Assembly (NCBI GenBank): GCA_020850755.1
Contig: JADZEB010000019.1
Coordinates: forward strand, 1-37,666
Direction of reading: 5' to 3'
DNA: 37,666 bases
DNA from: Alphaproteobacteria bacterium
GTDB taxonomy: Bacteria; Pseudomonadota; Alphaproteobacteria; Acetobacterales; Acetobacteraceae
The translations under genes were made by a program, and so were the position numbers. The first letter of the stretch is position 1, and each line of letters opens with the position of its first letter. This document shows positions 1 through 6,975 of this stretch, piece by piece. Under the pieces are notes generated by a model. It had not been told where the DNA came from. It saw nothing but the letters and a program-made list of their open reading frames with translations, and did no database searches.

Positions 1-888
1 TACATCCTGTTCCTGCAGCTCGCTTCGGCTCACCACCTGCTCGCCGAGCCGGGCATCAGCTCGGAATGGAAAGTGTTCAACACCAGCTACGCGCTCTATC
101 TCGCGGTGCTGGGCAGCATGATCCACGGCCTCACGGTTCCGGGATCGTGGGAGGCCGCGCAGCGCCGCAACGGCTACGACAAGGGCGTGTTCGAGTGGCT
201 GCGCAAGGCGCCCTGGGGCAACCCGGCCTTCTCGGGAACGGCGCTGTCGCTGGTGTTCTTCGGCTTCATCGGCGGCATCTCGGGCGTGGTGCTCGGCACC
301 GAGCAGCTCAACGTGCTGATGCACAACACGCTCTATGTGCCGGGGCACTTCCACGGCACGGTGGTGGCGGGCACGACGCTCGCCTTCATGGCGGCGACCT
401 ACATCGTCGTGCCGCTGATCTTCCGCCGCGAGATCATGTTCCCCGGCCTTGCGCGCATGCAGCCTTATCTGTTCGGCATCGGTGCCGCCGGCATCTCGCT
501 GTTCATGATGGGCGCGGGCACGCTGGGCGTGGCGCGGCGGCACTGGGATATCGCCTTCGCCGATGCGCAGATCGGCTTCGCGCACTCCGCCGGCGCCTTC
601 CTGATGATGGGCCTGAACGGCGTCTCGGCCGTGCTGGCGGCGCTCGGGGGCGCGATCTATGTGATCGTGATCGTCTTCACCGTGCTGTTCGGCAAGAAGA
701 TCGTCGGCGGCCACAAGCTGACCTTCCCGCTGCACGAGGGCGGGCCGGCGGCGGTGTCGCACCATGGCAGCGAGGGCACGCTGAAGCTGCCCGGCACGAT
801 CGCCCTGGTGGCGCTCTTCTTCGTCGCCTTCGTCCTCTACTACTTCATCAACTGGAAGTATCTCTCCGAGCTCTGGCTGTTCAGCTGA
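1..888 (+). CDS. Heme-copper oxidase subunit I, B-family (b(o/a)3-type), 5'-truncated by window edge
   Basis: C-terminal 295 residues of a membrane heme-copper oxidase catalytic subunit; the reading frame is open from base 1, so the start lies upstream. The adjacent histidines at 31-36 (motif SAHHL) match the CuB-ligating pair of helix VII. The later PGHFHG motif supplies the two histidines on helix X that ligate the high-spin and low-spin hemes. Hydrophobic segments continue to the end. Helix VI, with the third CuB histidine and the cross-linked tyrosine, is outside the window. Oxygen reductase and nitric oxide reductase members of this superfamily therefore cannot be told apart here. It is followed after 23 bp by ctaB and then sco, the usual heme and copper assembly partners. 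The family call is firm; the exact substrate is not. Confidence 0.9.
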   Translation, partial: YILFLQLASAHHLLAEPGISSEWKVFNTSYALYLAVLGSMIHGLTVPGSWEAAQRRNGYDKGVFEWLRKAPWGNPAFSGTALSLVFFGFIGGISGVVLGTEQLNVLMHNTLYVPGHFHGTVVAGTTLAFMAATYIVVPLIFRREIMFPGLARMQPYLFGIGAAGISLFMMGAGTLGVARRHWDIAFADAQIGFAHSAGAFLMMGLNGVSAVLAALGGAIYVIVIVFTVLFGKKIVGGHKLTFPLHEGGPAAVSHHGSEGTLKLPGTIALVALFFVAFVLYYFINWKYLSELWLFS

Positions 889-911
889 GCCCGACGGGAG
901 GAGACACCGCC

Positions 912-1784
912 ATGCTCGCCACGCTTCGCCTGACGACCACGCTCCTCAAGCTGCGGATAGGGGTGATGATCGCGGCGACGGCGCTGGCGGGCATGGCCGC
1001 CGCCGGCTGGCAGGGCATCGCGGCATGGCAGGCGGTGGTGCTGATGGTCGCGGTGCTGGGCGCTTCCGGTGCTGCCGGGGCCTTCAACCACTACCACGAG
1101 CGCGAGCTGGACAAGCGCATGTCGCGCACGCGCAACCGGCCCTTCGCCAGCGGCGCGCTGCGCCCGAGCCTGTGGTGGCCGGTCGGATTCACCGCATTGC
1201 TGCTTGCCTCGCTGCTGCTGGCCTGGGCCGCGACCGGCGGGCTTGCCGCGCTGTTCGTGTTCCTCGGCGCCTTCACCTACGGCATCGTCTACACGGTGTG
1301 GCTGAAGCAGCGCAGCGTCTTGAACATCGTCATCGGCGGCCTTGCCGGCAGCTTCGCCGTGCTCGCCGGCGCCTATGCCGTCACGCCTGCGCCCTCGGCC
1401 GAGCCGATCATCCTGGCGATCGTGCTGTTCCTGTGGACGCCGCCGCATTTCTGGAGTCTGGCCGGCGCCAAGGGCGAGGATTACCGCGCCGCCGGCGTGC
1501 CGATGCTTTCCACCGTGGCGCCTGCGCCCGTCTGGACGCTGGTCGTGGCTCTGCACACGCTGGCGCTGGTGGCCGTGTCGCTGGTGCCGCTCTTCCTCGG
1601 CGCGAGCCTCTACTATGCCGTCGGGGCGATCGGCGGCGGCGCGCTGTTCCTGTGGCGAAGCCTTCTGCTGTGGCAGGCGCCAAGCGCCGGCCGCGCCATG
1701 GCCAATTTCGGCGCATCGCTGCTGCAGCTTGCGCTGCTGCTCGCGGGAATCTTCCTCGATGCCGCGCTCCGGGTGCCGGCATGA
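912..1784 (+). CDS. ctaB: Heme O synthase (protoheme IX farnesyltransferase)
   Basis: A 290-residue polytopic membrane protein of the UbiA prenyltransferase superfamily. It transfers a farnesyl group to heme b to make heme O for the neighbouring oxidase. The first polar motif (NHYHERELD, about residues 59-67, then RT.NRP) is a slightly altered version of the usual N-x3-D-x3-D site, with Glu in place of the first Asp. The second conserved region contains NIVIGG followed by WTPPHFW. The ATG at 912 is preceded by a strong ribosome site (GGGAGGAG near 896-903). The frame is also open upstream as antisense-type shadow, so the start was chosen on the ribosome site and homology. Its stop overlaps the next ATG (ATGA, 1781-1784), indicating translational coupling. 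Confidence 0.93.
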   Translation: MLATLRLTTTLLKLRIGVMIAATALAGMAAAGWQGIAAWQAVVLMVAVLGASGAAGAFNHYHERELDKRMSRTRNRPFASGALRPSLWWPVGFTALLLASLLLAWAATGGLAALFVFLGAFTYGIVYTVWLKQRSVLNIVIGGLAGSFAVLAGAYAVTPAPSAEPIILAIVLFLWTPPHFWSLAGAKGEDYRAAGVPMLSTVAPAPVWTLVVALHTLALVAVSLVPLFLGASLYYAVGAIGGGALFLWRSLLLWQAPSAGRAMANFGASLLQLALLLAGIFLDAALRVPA

Positions 1785-2596
1785 AACGCATCGCCCGCAT
1801 CCTTTGCGCCGCGGCCCTGGCGCTCCTTGCTGTTGCACCGGCCGCCGGGGCGGCCCAGGTCCAGCGCCTCGAACCGCGCGAGGTGTTCGCGCGCAGCCAG
1901 GCGGCGATCGGGCGCGTGGTCAGCGACTTCACGCTCACCACCTCGGACGAGCGCCCGCTGTCGCTTGCCGCGCTGCGCGGCAGGCCGGTGGTGGTCAGCC
2001 TGATCTACACCAGCTGCTCGACCGTGTGCCCCGTGGCCACGCGCCAGCTCGAGGATGCCGTGGCGCGCGCCAACCGGCTGATCGGGGCGGGCCGCTTCAC
2101 CGTGCTGACGATCGGCTTCGATGCGCGCAACGATACGCCGACGCGGGTGGCGCAGTTCGCCGCCGCGCAAGGTGCGATGCTGCCCAACTGGCTGTTCGCG
2201 AGCGGCGATGCGCCCACCCTCAGCGCACTTCTGGACGAACTCGGCTTCAGCTATGCCGCCGCAACCGGCGGCTTCGACCATATCAGCCAGACCACGCTGA
2301 TCGACGCCGAGGGCCGCGTCCGCCGGCACGTCTATGGCGAGGACTTTCCTTCCGCCATGCTGCTGGAACCGCTGCGCGACCTCGTGTTCGGGCGCTGGGC
2401 CGCGACGCTTGCGGCGCCGCAACTTCTCGACCGGATCCGGTTCATCTGCACCACCTTCGATCCAGGCGCGGGGCGCTATCGCATCGATTACGGCATTGTT
2501 TTCGGCAGCGTGGTCGGTGCATTGTCCCTTCTTGTCTGCTTCGCACTGTTCGCCCGGGAATGGCGTCGCTCCCATCGCGCCCCGCCTTCGGCCTGA
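1781..2596 (+). CDS. SCO1/SenC family copper chaperone with C-terminal membrane anchor
   Basis: A 271-residue thioredoxin-fold protein that delivers copper to, or reduces, a copper site of the oxidase (CuA or CuB). It begins with a signal peptide (hydrophobic residues about 8-24, ending AAGAA). The copper-binding CxxxC is Cys79/Cys83 (motif CSTVC) and the distal ligand is His167 (FDHIS). Unusually it also has a hydrophobic segment near residues 237-257, so the protein could be anchored at its C terminus as well; many Sco proteins have only an N-terminal anchor. It overlaps ctaB by 4 bp. In some nitrifiers a senC gene accompanies the sNOR-type nitric oxide reductase, so sco does not by itself prove an oxygen reductase. 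Confidence 0.9.
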   Translation: MKRIARILCAAALALLAVAPAAGAAQVQRLEPREVFARSQAAIGRVVSDFTLTTSDERPLSLAALRGRPVVVSLIYTSCSTVCPVATRQLEDAVARANRLIGAGRFTVLTIGFDARNDTPTRVAQFAAAQGAMLPNWLFASGDAPTLSALLDELGFSYAAATGGFDHISQTTLIDAEGRVRRHVYGEDFPSAMLLEPLRDLVFGRWAATLAAPQLLDRIRFICTTFDPGAGRYRIDYGIVFGSVVGALSLLVCFALFAREWRRSHRAPPSA

Positions 2597-2619
2597 ACGC
2601 GCGCGTAACGTAACGGGAA

Positions 2620-4155
2620 ATGCTAGTCATGGGCGGGCTCCGCCGTTTGTTGGCCCGATGCTTCGACGCTGTTGAACGACCGATCGACCGGCTGGTCGGC
2701 CCCTCGCTTAACCCGTTCGCGCATCTCGGCGCGCTTGGCTTCTTCCATTTCTGGATCGTCGCGGTCAGCGGCATCTACCTGTTCATCTTCTTCGATACCG
2801 GCATCGAGCGCGCCTACGAGTCGGTCGAGTATCTCACGCTTGCGCACTGGTATCATGCCGGGGTGATGCGCAGCCTGCACCGCTACGCCTCCGACCTGAT
2901 GGTGGTGTTCGCGCTGACGCATCTTCTGCGGGAGTTCGCGCGCGACCGCTATCGCGGCACGCGCTGGTTCTCCTGGTTCACGGGCATGCCGGTGCTGTGG
3001 CTCTTGTTCATCTCCGGCATCACCGGCTACTGGCTGGTGTGGGACGCGCTGGCGCAGTATGTGGCGATCATCTCCTCCGAGCTGCTCGACCGGCTCGGCA
3101 TCTTCGGCGAGCCGATCGCACGCAACTTCGTCTCCACCGGTACGCTGACCAGCCGCTTCTTCACGCTGCTGGTGTTCCTGCACGTCGCCGTGCCGCTGTT
3201 CCTGCTGTTCCTGATGTGGGTGCATATCCTGCGCATCTCGCGCCCCAAGGTTAATCCGCCGCGTGCCCTGGCCGGCACCTCGCTCGGCGCGCTGCTGGTC
3301 GTGTCGCTGTTCCGCCCGGCCCTGTCGCAGGGGCCGGCCAACCTGGCCCGTCTGCCCGCCGATATCGGGCTCGACTGGTTCTACCTGCCGCTCTATCCGC
3401 TGGCGGACGCGGTCTCGCATGATGCGGTGTGGGGCATCCTGGTGGTCGCCACCGTGGTGATCGGGGCCATGCCCTGGCTGCCGCCCTTGCGCCGCGCGCC
3501 TGCGGCCGTGGTCGACCTCGCCCACTGCAATGGCTGCGCGCGCTGCGCCGAGGACTGCCCCTACGAGGCGATCCGCCTGGTGCCGCGCACGGACGGCCTG
3601 CCGTTCCCGACCGAGGCCAAGGTCAATCCGTCCCTGTGCGTCAGCTGCGGCATCTGCGTCGGCTCCTGCCCCTCCTCGACGCCGTTCCGTCGCACCGAGG
3701 AGCTGCATACCGGCATAGACCTGCCCGAGCTTTCGCTGCGTTCCCTGCGCGAACGCGCGCACGCGATCTCTGCCGGGCTGGAAGGGCCGACGCGGATCAT
3801 GGTGCTTGGCTGCGAGCGTGGCGCGGCAGGAGCGCGCAAAAGCACGGACACGCTGATGGTGCCCTGCGTCGGCATGATCCCGCCGCCGCTGATCGACTAC
3901 ATCCTGTCGCGCGACCTGGCCGATGCCGTGCTGCTTGCCGGCTGCGCCGAGAGCGACTGCTACCACCGGCTCGGCATCGACTGGACCCGCCAGCGCATCG
4001 CGCGCGAACGCGATCCCTATCTGCGCTCCCGCGTGCCGCGCGATCGGCTGCGCACGCTCTGGGCCTCGCGCTTCGAGCGGGGCCGGCTTGAAGCCGCGCT
4101 CGATGCCGCGCGCCGCGAGATCCCCCCGCTCGGCCAGAAGGGCGGAGCGCCATGA
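2620..4155 (+). CDS. Cytochrome b / 2x[4Fe-4S] ferredoxin / MvhD-type iron-sulfur fusion protein
   Basis: A 511-residue fusion. Residues about 30-210 form a cytochrome b N-terminal four-helix core: His87 and His101, then His188 and His202, each pair spaced H-x13-H as in the two b hemes of bc1 complexes. One or two further membrane segments follow (about 215-235 and 268-288). Two ferredoxin motifs come next: Cys303/306/309/313 and Cys340/343/346/350. Residues about 392-465 match the MvhD/FlpD 'hydrogenase iron-sulfur subunit' domain, with Cys398, 416, 442 and 447. No Rieske or cytochrome c1 gene is adjacent. It overlaps the next gene by ATGA. A role moving electrons between a cytoplasmic iron-sulfur or flavin donor and the quinone pool or oxidase is inference. 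An alternative start is the ATG at 2629. Confidence 0.85.
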   Translation: MLVMGGLRRLLARCFDAVERPIDRLVGPSLNPFAHLGALGFFHFWIVAVSGIYLFIFFDTGIERAYESVEYLTLAHWYHAGVMRSLHRYASDLMVVFALTHLLREFARDRYRGTRWFSWFTGMPVLWLLFISGITGYWLVWDALAQYVAIISSELLDRLGIFGEPIARNFVSTGTLTSRFFTLLVFLHVAVPLFLLFLMWVHILRISRPKVNPPRALAGTSLGALLVVSLFRPALSQGPANLARLPADIGLDWFYLPLYPLADAVSHDAVWGILVVATVVIGAMPWLPPLRRAPAAVVDLAHCNGCARCAEDCPYEAIRLVPRTDGLPFPTEAKVNPSLCVSCGICVGSCPSSTPFRRTEELHTGIDLPELSLRSLRERAHAISAGLEGPTRIMVLGCERGAAGARKSTDTLMVPCVGMIPPPLIDYILSRDLADAVLLAGCAESDCYHRLGIDWTRQRIARERDPYLRSRVPRDRLRTLWASRFERGRLEAALDAARREIPPLGQKGGAP

Positions 4156-4652
4156 CCCTGGTCGCCCGCACCCTTGCCTTGTTCCTGCTCGTCCTGGCGC
4201 TCACCGCCGGTGTCGCGGCCCTGTCGGACTGGCCGCGCGCGCGCCTGCTGCCCGAAGGCGCGGCGGCCCTTACAGTCACTTTCACCCATAGCGGGGCCCG
4301 CGTCGCCGAGTGCCGCCGCCTCACGCAGGCAGAGATGGCGCGCCTGCCGCCCAACATGCGCCGGCCGGACGCATGCCCGCGCGGGCGCGTAGCCTTGTGG
4401 CTCGAGCTCGACCTCGATGGCGCGCCGCTCCTGCGCGAGAGCCTGCCGCCCACGGGGCTTTCGGGCGACGGGCCGTCGCAGATCTATCGGCGCATCGCGC
4501 TGCCCGCGCGCGAGCATGTCATCGCGGTGCGGCTGCGCGACAGCCGGCGCAGCGAGGGCTTCGACCATACGGCCGAGCATCGGGTGGCGCTCAGTCCCGG
4601 GCAGAATCTTGTTGTCGATTTTCGCGCCAGCACGGGCTTCATTATCCGCTAG
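4152..4652 (+). CDS. Small exported protein of unknown function in respiratory operon
   Basis: A 166-residue protein I do not recognise. Residues about 5-24 form a hydrophobic signal peptide or anchor, so the remainder is probably periplasmic. The mature part has two cysteines (in AECRR and DACPR) that could form a disulfide or bind metal. It alternates short polar and hydrophobic stretches suggestive of beta structure, ending in a strand-like segment (LVVDFRASTGFIIR). It starts inside the stop of the cytochrome b fusion (ATGA at 4152-4155), so it is almost certainly co-translated with it. The tight coupling suggests an accessory subunit or assembly factor of that membrane complex. No catalytic motif is visible. 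Confidence 0.75.
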   Translation: MTLVARTLALFLLVLALTAGVAALSDWPRARLLPEGAAALTVTFTHSGARVAECRRLTQAEMARLPPNMRRPDACPRGRVALWLELDLDGAPLLRESLPPTGLSGDGPSQIYRRIALPAREHVIAVRLRDSRRSEGFDHTAEHRVALSPGQNLVVDFRASTGFIIR

Positions 4653-4703
4653 GCGGACAGTAGGGGCGCAGCCCGCGCCGCGGACATTCGGTTGGAGGCT
4701 TTC

Positions 4704-5093
4704 ATGGCGCTGTTGACCTGGAACGATCGCTACAGCGTCGGCGATCCGGCGGTGGACCACGAACATCGCGAGCTGATCGACCTGATCAACCAGGTGCATG
4801 CCGAGCTGCAGACTGCCGGCCCGGGGGCGGCCGAGGCGAAGTTCGGTGATCTCTACCGCGGCATCTCGGCGCATTTCGCGCTGGAGGAGAAGCAGATGCG
4901 CGCGGCGCGATACCCGGAATATGCCGCCCACAAGGCCGACCATGAGAGCCTGCTCGACGAGATCCGCGACATGATGGAGGAGGGCGCCGCCTCGGACGAG
5001 GAATTGTCGCGCCGTCTCGATGCCTGGTTCAGCCGGCATTTCGCCACCTTCGATGCCCGCCTGCACAAAAAGATCGGGCACGGGCACGGCTAG
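4704..5093 (+). CDS. Bacteriohemerythrin (single-domain di-iron O2/NO-binding protein)
   Basis: A 129-residue four-helix-bundle protein with the hemerythrin ligand pattern. It has His19/His21 in DHEHREL, then His57 and Glu61 (HFALE), His76 and His80 (HKADH), and His112 and Asp117 (HFATFD). These bind a di-iron centre that reversibly binds O2 and, in some homologues, NO. The ATG at 4704 follows an excellent ribosome site (GGAGG at 4694-4698); an in-frame TTG at 4692 is less likely. It lies 51 bp after the exported protein, at the end of the respiratory operon. Its stop codon overlaps that of the convergent regulator. O2 delivery to the oxidase, or NO or O2 sensing, are plausible roles. Confidence 0.93.
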   Translation: MALLTWNDRYSVGDPAVDHEHRELIDLINQVHAELQTAGPGAAEAKFGDLYRGISAHFALEEKQMRAARYPEYAAHKADHESLLDEIRDMMEEGAASDEELSRRLDAWFSRHFATFDARLHKKIGHGHG

Positions 5094-5902
5094 GGCACGG
5101 GGGCTTCCGTCAGCCTCTCCTGGGCGCCGAAGCGTCGCAGCGCGGCAATGTCGCGGACCTTCAGGATGCGGCCGCGCACCTCGACGCCGTGTTCGCCCAG
5201 GCGCGCGAACATCCGCGACAGCGTCGCCGGCTCGATCCCGAGCCGCGCCGCAAGCTGCGCCTTGCCGAAGGGCAGCGCGATCTCGTCGCTCGGCCAGACC
5301 TCGCGATGCATGGTCAGGATCCAGGAGATCAGCCGCTCAAGCTTGTTCGGCAGGCGCATGGTCTTGAGCTCGCGCAGCGCGTTGCGATAGCTGATCGCGA
5401 AGTCCTGCAGCATGCCGTAGGCCAGCGGCTCGAGCGCCAGGGTCATGCGCAGGAACTCGGCAGCCGGGATCTCCGCCACCACGGAATTGCGCAGCGCCTG
5501 GGCCGAGGTGAGCATCGGCTCGTCGCGCAGCAGGGCAGAGGCAGCGAAGCAACTGCCGGGCGGCAGCATCACGATCGTGACCGGGCGGCCGTGCCGGATG
5601 GTGCAAAGCTGCATCAGGCCGTCGAGAACGATGTAGAGCCCTTCGGGGCGCGCGCCTTCGCACAGGATCATCGTTTTGGCCGGCAGGCTGCGGATATTGG
5701 CGAGGCGCAGCAGGGTGTCGCGCTCGGAATCCGGCAGGGCGGCCAGGATCGGGCTGCGGCAGGCGAGCGCCAGAGCGGCGCGCGGATCGCTGGCGGCACG
5801 TCGGCGGGTGCGGGCGCCGCTTCCTGCGCCGGTTCGGGCCGCGGCGTAGCGCGTGGCGCAGGAGGTCTCGTCGACCGGGGCAATGCGGCGGTATCTGGTC
5901 AT
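5090..5902 (-). CDS. Crp/Fnr-family transcriptional regulator (first of a divergent pair)
   Basis: A 270-residue regulator with an N-terminal Arg/Ala-rich extension of about 45 residues, a cyclic-nucleotide-binding-like beta-barrel (about 55-170) and a C-terminal winged helix (about 185-255). The recognition helix is like LGIEPATLSRMF, with the Ser-Arg pair typical of Fnr-type readers of TTGAT half-sites. The four-cysteine N-terminal cluster of classical FNR is not evident; only two cysteines lie near the N terminus (SCAT, ACRS). It is therefore more likely a Dnr/NnrR-like heme or NO sensor than an O2-labile [4Fe-4S] FNR. The ATG at 5902 was chosen because upstream in-frame sequence is low quality and overlaps the promoter region; the frame stays open to 6235. 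It converges on the hemerythrin gene. Confidence 0.85.
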   Translation of the reverse strand: MTRYRRIAPVDETSCATRYAAARTGAGSGARTRRRAASDPRAALALACRSPILAALPDSERDTLLRLANIRSLPAKTMILCEGARPEGLYIVLDGLMQLCTIRHGRPVTIVMLPPGSCFAASALLRDEPMLTSAQALRNSVVAEIPAAEFLRMTLALEPLAYGMLQDFAISYRNALRELKTMRLPNKLERLISWILTMHREVWPSDEIALPFGKAQLAARLGIEPATLSRMFARLGEHGVEVRGRILKVRDIAALRRFGAQERLTEAPVP

Positions 5903-5992
5903 TCTGGCACCCTGCGTTGGCTCGCGCTGGCCGCGGCGCCGCGAATGGCGGCAAGTATGATCCAGTCGAGCCGATCGCGTGGTCCCGGCGCC

Positions 5993-6006
5993 TTGACTTT
6001 CGTCAT
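5993..6006. promoter_or_regulatory. Fnr/Dnr-like box 1 (TTGAC-N4-GTCAT)
   Basis: TTGAC-TTTC-GTCAT resembles the Fnr/Dnr consensus TTGAT-N4-ATCAA with correct half-site spacing. It differs at the fifth base of the left half and at the first and last bases of the right half. It lies 91 bp upstream of the - strand regulator start, nearer to that gene than box 2. Confidence 0.5.
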
Positions 6007-6035
6007 GCAAGGAAACCCGGGCAAAGTGGGTTTCG

Positions 6036-6049
6036 TTGATGTGAGTCAA
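6036..6049. promoter_or_regulatory. Fnr/Dnr-like box 2 (TTGAT-N4-GTCAA)
   Basis: TTGAT-GTGA-GTCAA matches the Fnr/Dnr consensus at 9 of the 10 half-site bases. Its centre (6042.5) lies about 42 bp upstream of the start point predicted from the -10-like TAATGT at 6073-6078. That is the classical position for an Fnr-type activator. It probably controls the + strand regulator at 6235, possibly by autoregulation. Confidence 0.65.
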
Positions 6050-6234
6050 ACCGGCTACGCAATCAAAGCGGCTAATGTAGACTTGGATGCGCGCTTCAAT
6101 TGTCGCAATGCCGCGCGAAGGCCCCTGGCGGGGCGGGGCGGCATCCCAGCGCGGCTCGCTTTTTCGCCGCGACGTCGTCAGGATGATGTCGGGCTGGGTC
6201 CAATTCCCGGACCGGGCGGATTGCAGGTGTACCA

Positions 6235-6975
6235 ATGGCCTTGGCGCTTGGCGAGGACGAGCTCAGGATTGTCGCGGAAACCGACATGTTCCGCGACCTC
6301 GGCCGCGAACGCACGGCCAAGGTCCTGCGGGACGCCACGGTGCGCGAGTATCCTGCCGGCACGCTCCTGTTCCTGCAGGGTGATGAATCTGGCGCCTGTT
6401 ACATCATCCTTGATGGCTGGGTGAAACTGTTCCGCTCGACCGTGACCGGCGAGGAAGCGGTGATCGGCGTGCTGGCCACCGGGCAGAGCTTCGCCGAGGC
6501 GGTGGCGCTGGTCGGCCGTCCCTATCCCGTCAGCGCGCAGACCGTGTCGCCCGCCCGGCTCTTGCGCATCCCGGCCGCGGGGCTGCGTGCCACCATGCGC
6601 GCCGAGCCCGACATCTGCATCACCATGCTTGCCTCCACGCTGCGCCATCTCCAGCTCCTGGTGGGCGAGATCGAGCAGCTCAAGGCGCAGACCGGGGCGC
6701 AGCGCGTGGCCGAGTTCCTGTTGTCCCTGACCGAGGATGCAAGCGGGCCGGTCACGGTGGACCTGCCCTACGACAAGACCCTGATCGCCGGGCGGCTTGG
6801 CATGAAGCCGGAAAGCCTGTCGCGCGCCTTCCAGCGCCTGCGCGCGCATGGTGTTGTTGTCGATCAGGCGCAGGTCAAGATCACCAGCGTGGGCCGCCTC
6901 TACGAGGTGACGCAGGTCGAGCGCGGCACGGTCAAGTGCGACCGATGCCCGATCGGGGCGCCAAGGCGGGTCTAG
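6235..6975 (+). CDS. Crp/Fnr-family regulator, Dnr-like
   Basis: A 246-residue regulator: cyclic-nucleotide-binding-like domain (about 15-130), long dimerisation helix (about 135-160) and winged helix (about 170-230). The recognition helix is of the form LGMKPESLSRAFQRL, with Glu-Ser-Leu-Ser-Arg resembling Fnr/Dnr proteins that read TTGAT half-sites. It lacks an N-terminal Fnr cysteine cluster, which fits the Dnr (NO/heme-sensing) branch. An unusual feature is a C-terminal Cys-x2-Cys (KCDRCP) after the DNA-binding domain. The ATG at 6235 was chosen as the first in-frame start; it is preceded by only weak ribosome-site similarity. Its stop codon shares a CTAG with the stop of the convergent TRAP permease. 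Confidence 0.87.
   Translation: MALALGEDELRIVAETDMFRDLGRERTAKVLRDATVREYPAGTLLFLQGDESGACYIILDGWVKLFRSTVTGEEAVIGVLATGQSFAEAVALVGRPYPVSAQTVSPARLLRIPAAGLRATMRAEPDICITMLASTLRHLQLLVGEIEQLKAQTGAQRVAEFLLSLTEDASGPVTVDLPYDKTLIAGRLGMKPESLSRAFQRLRAHGVVVDQAQVKITSVGRLYEVTQVERGTVKCDRCPIGAPRRV

Larger units (their letters stand above)
5903..6234. other. Divergent intergenic regulatory region between two Crp/Fnr genes
   Basis: A 332-bp spacer between two divergently transcribed Crp/Fnr-family regulators, with lower GC than the surrounding genes. It holds two Fnr/Dnr-like palindromes, listed separately. It also has a weak -10-like TAATGT at 6073-6078, placed as expected for a class II promoter activated from the second box. 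That would leave an untranslated leader of about 150 nt before the + strand regulator. No open reading frame in it looks real. Confidence 0.6.

Noticed and set aside
66-1784. Apparent 572-residue fusion ahead of CtaB
   Set aside because: The first 280 residues are an out-of-frame shadow of the oxidase gene; CtaB homology and a strong ribosome site begin at 912.
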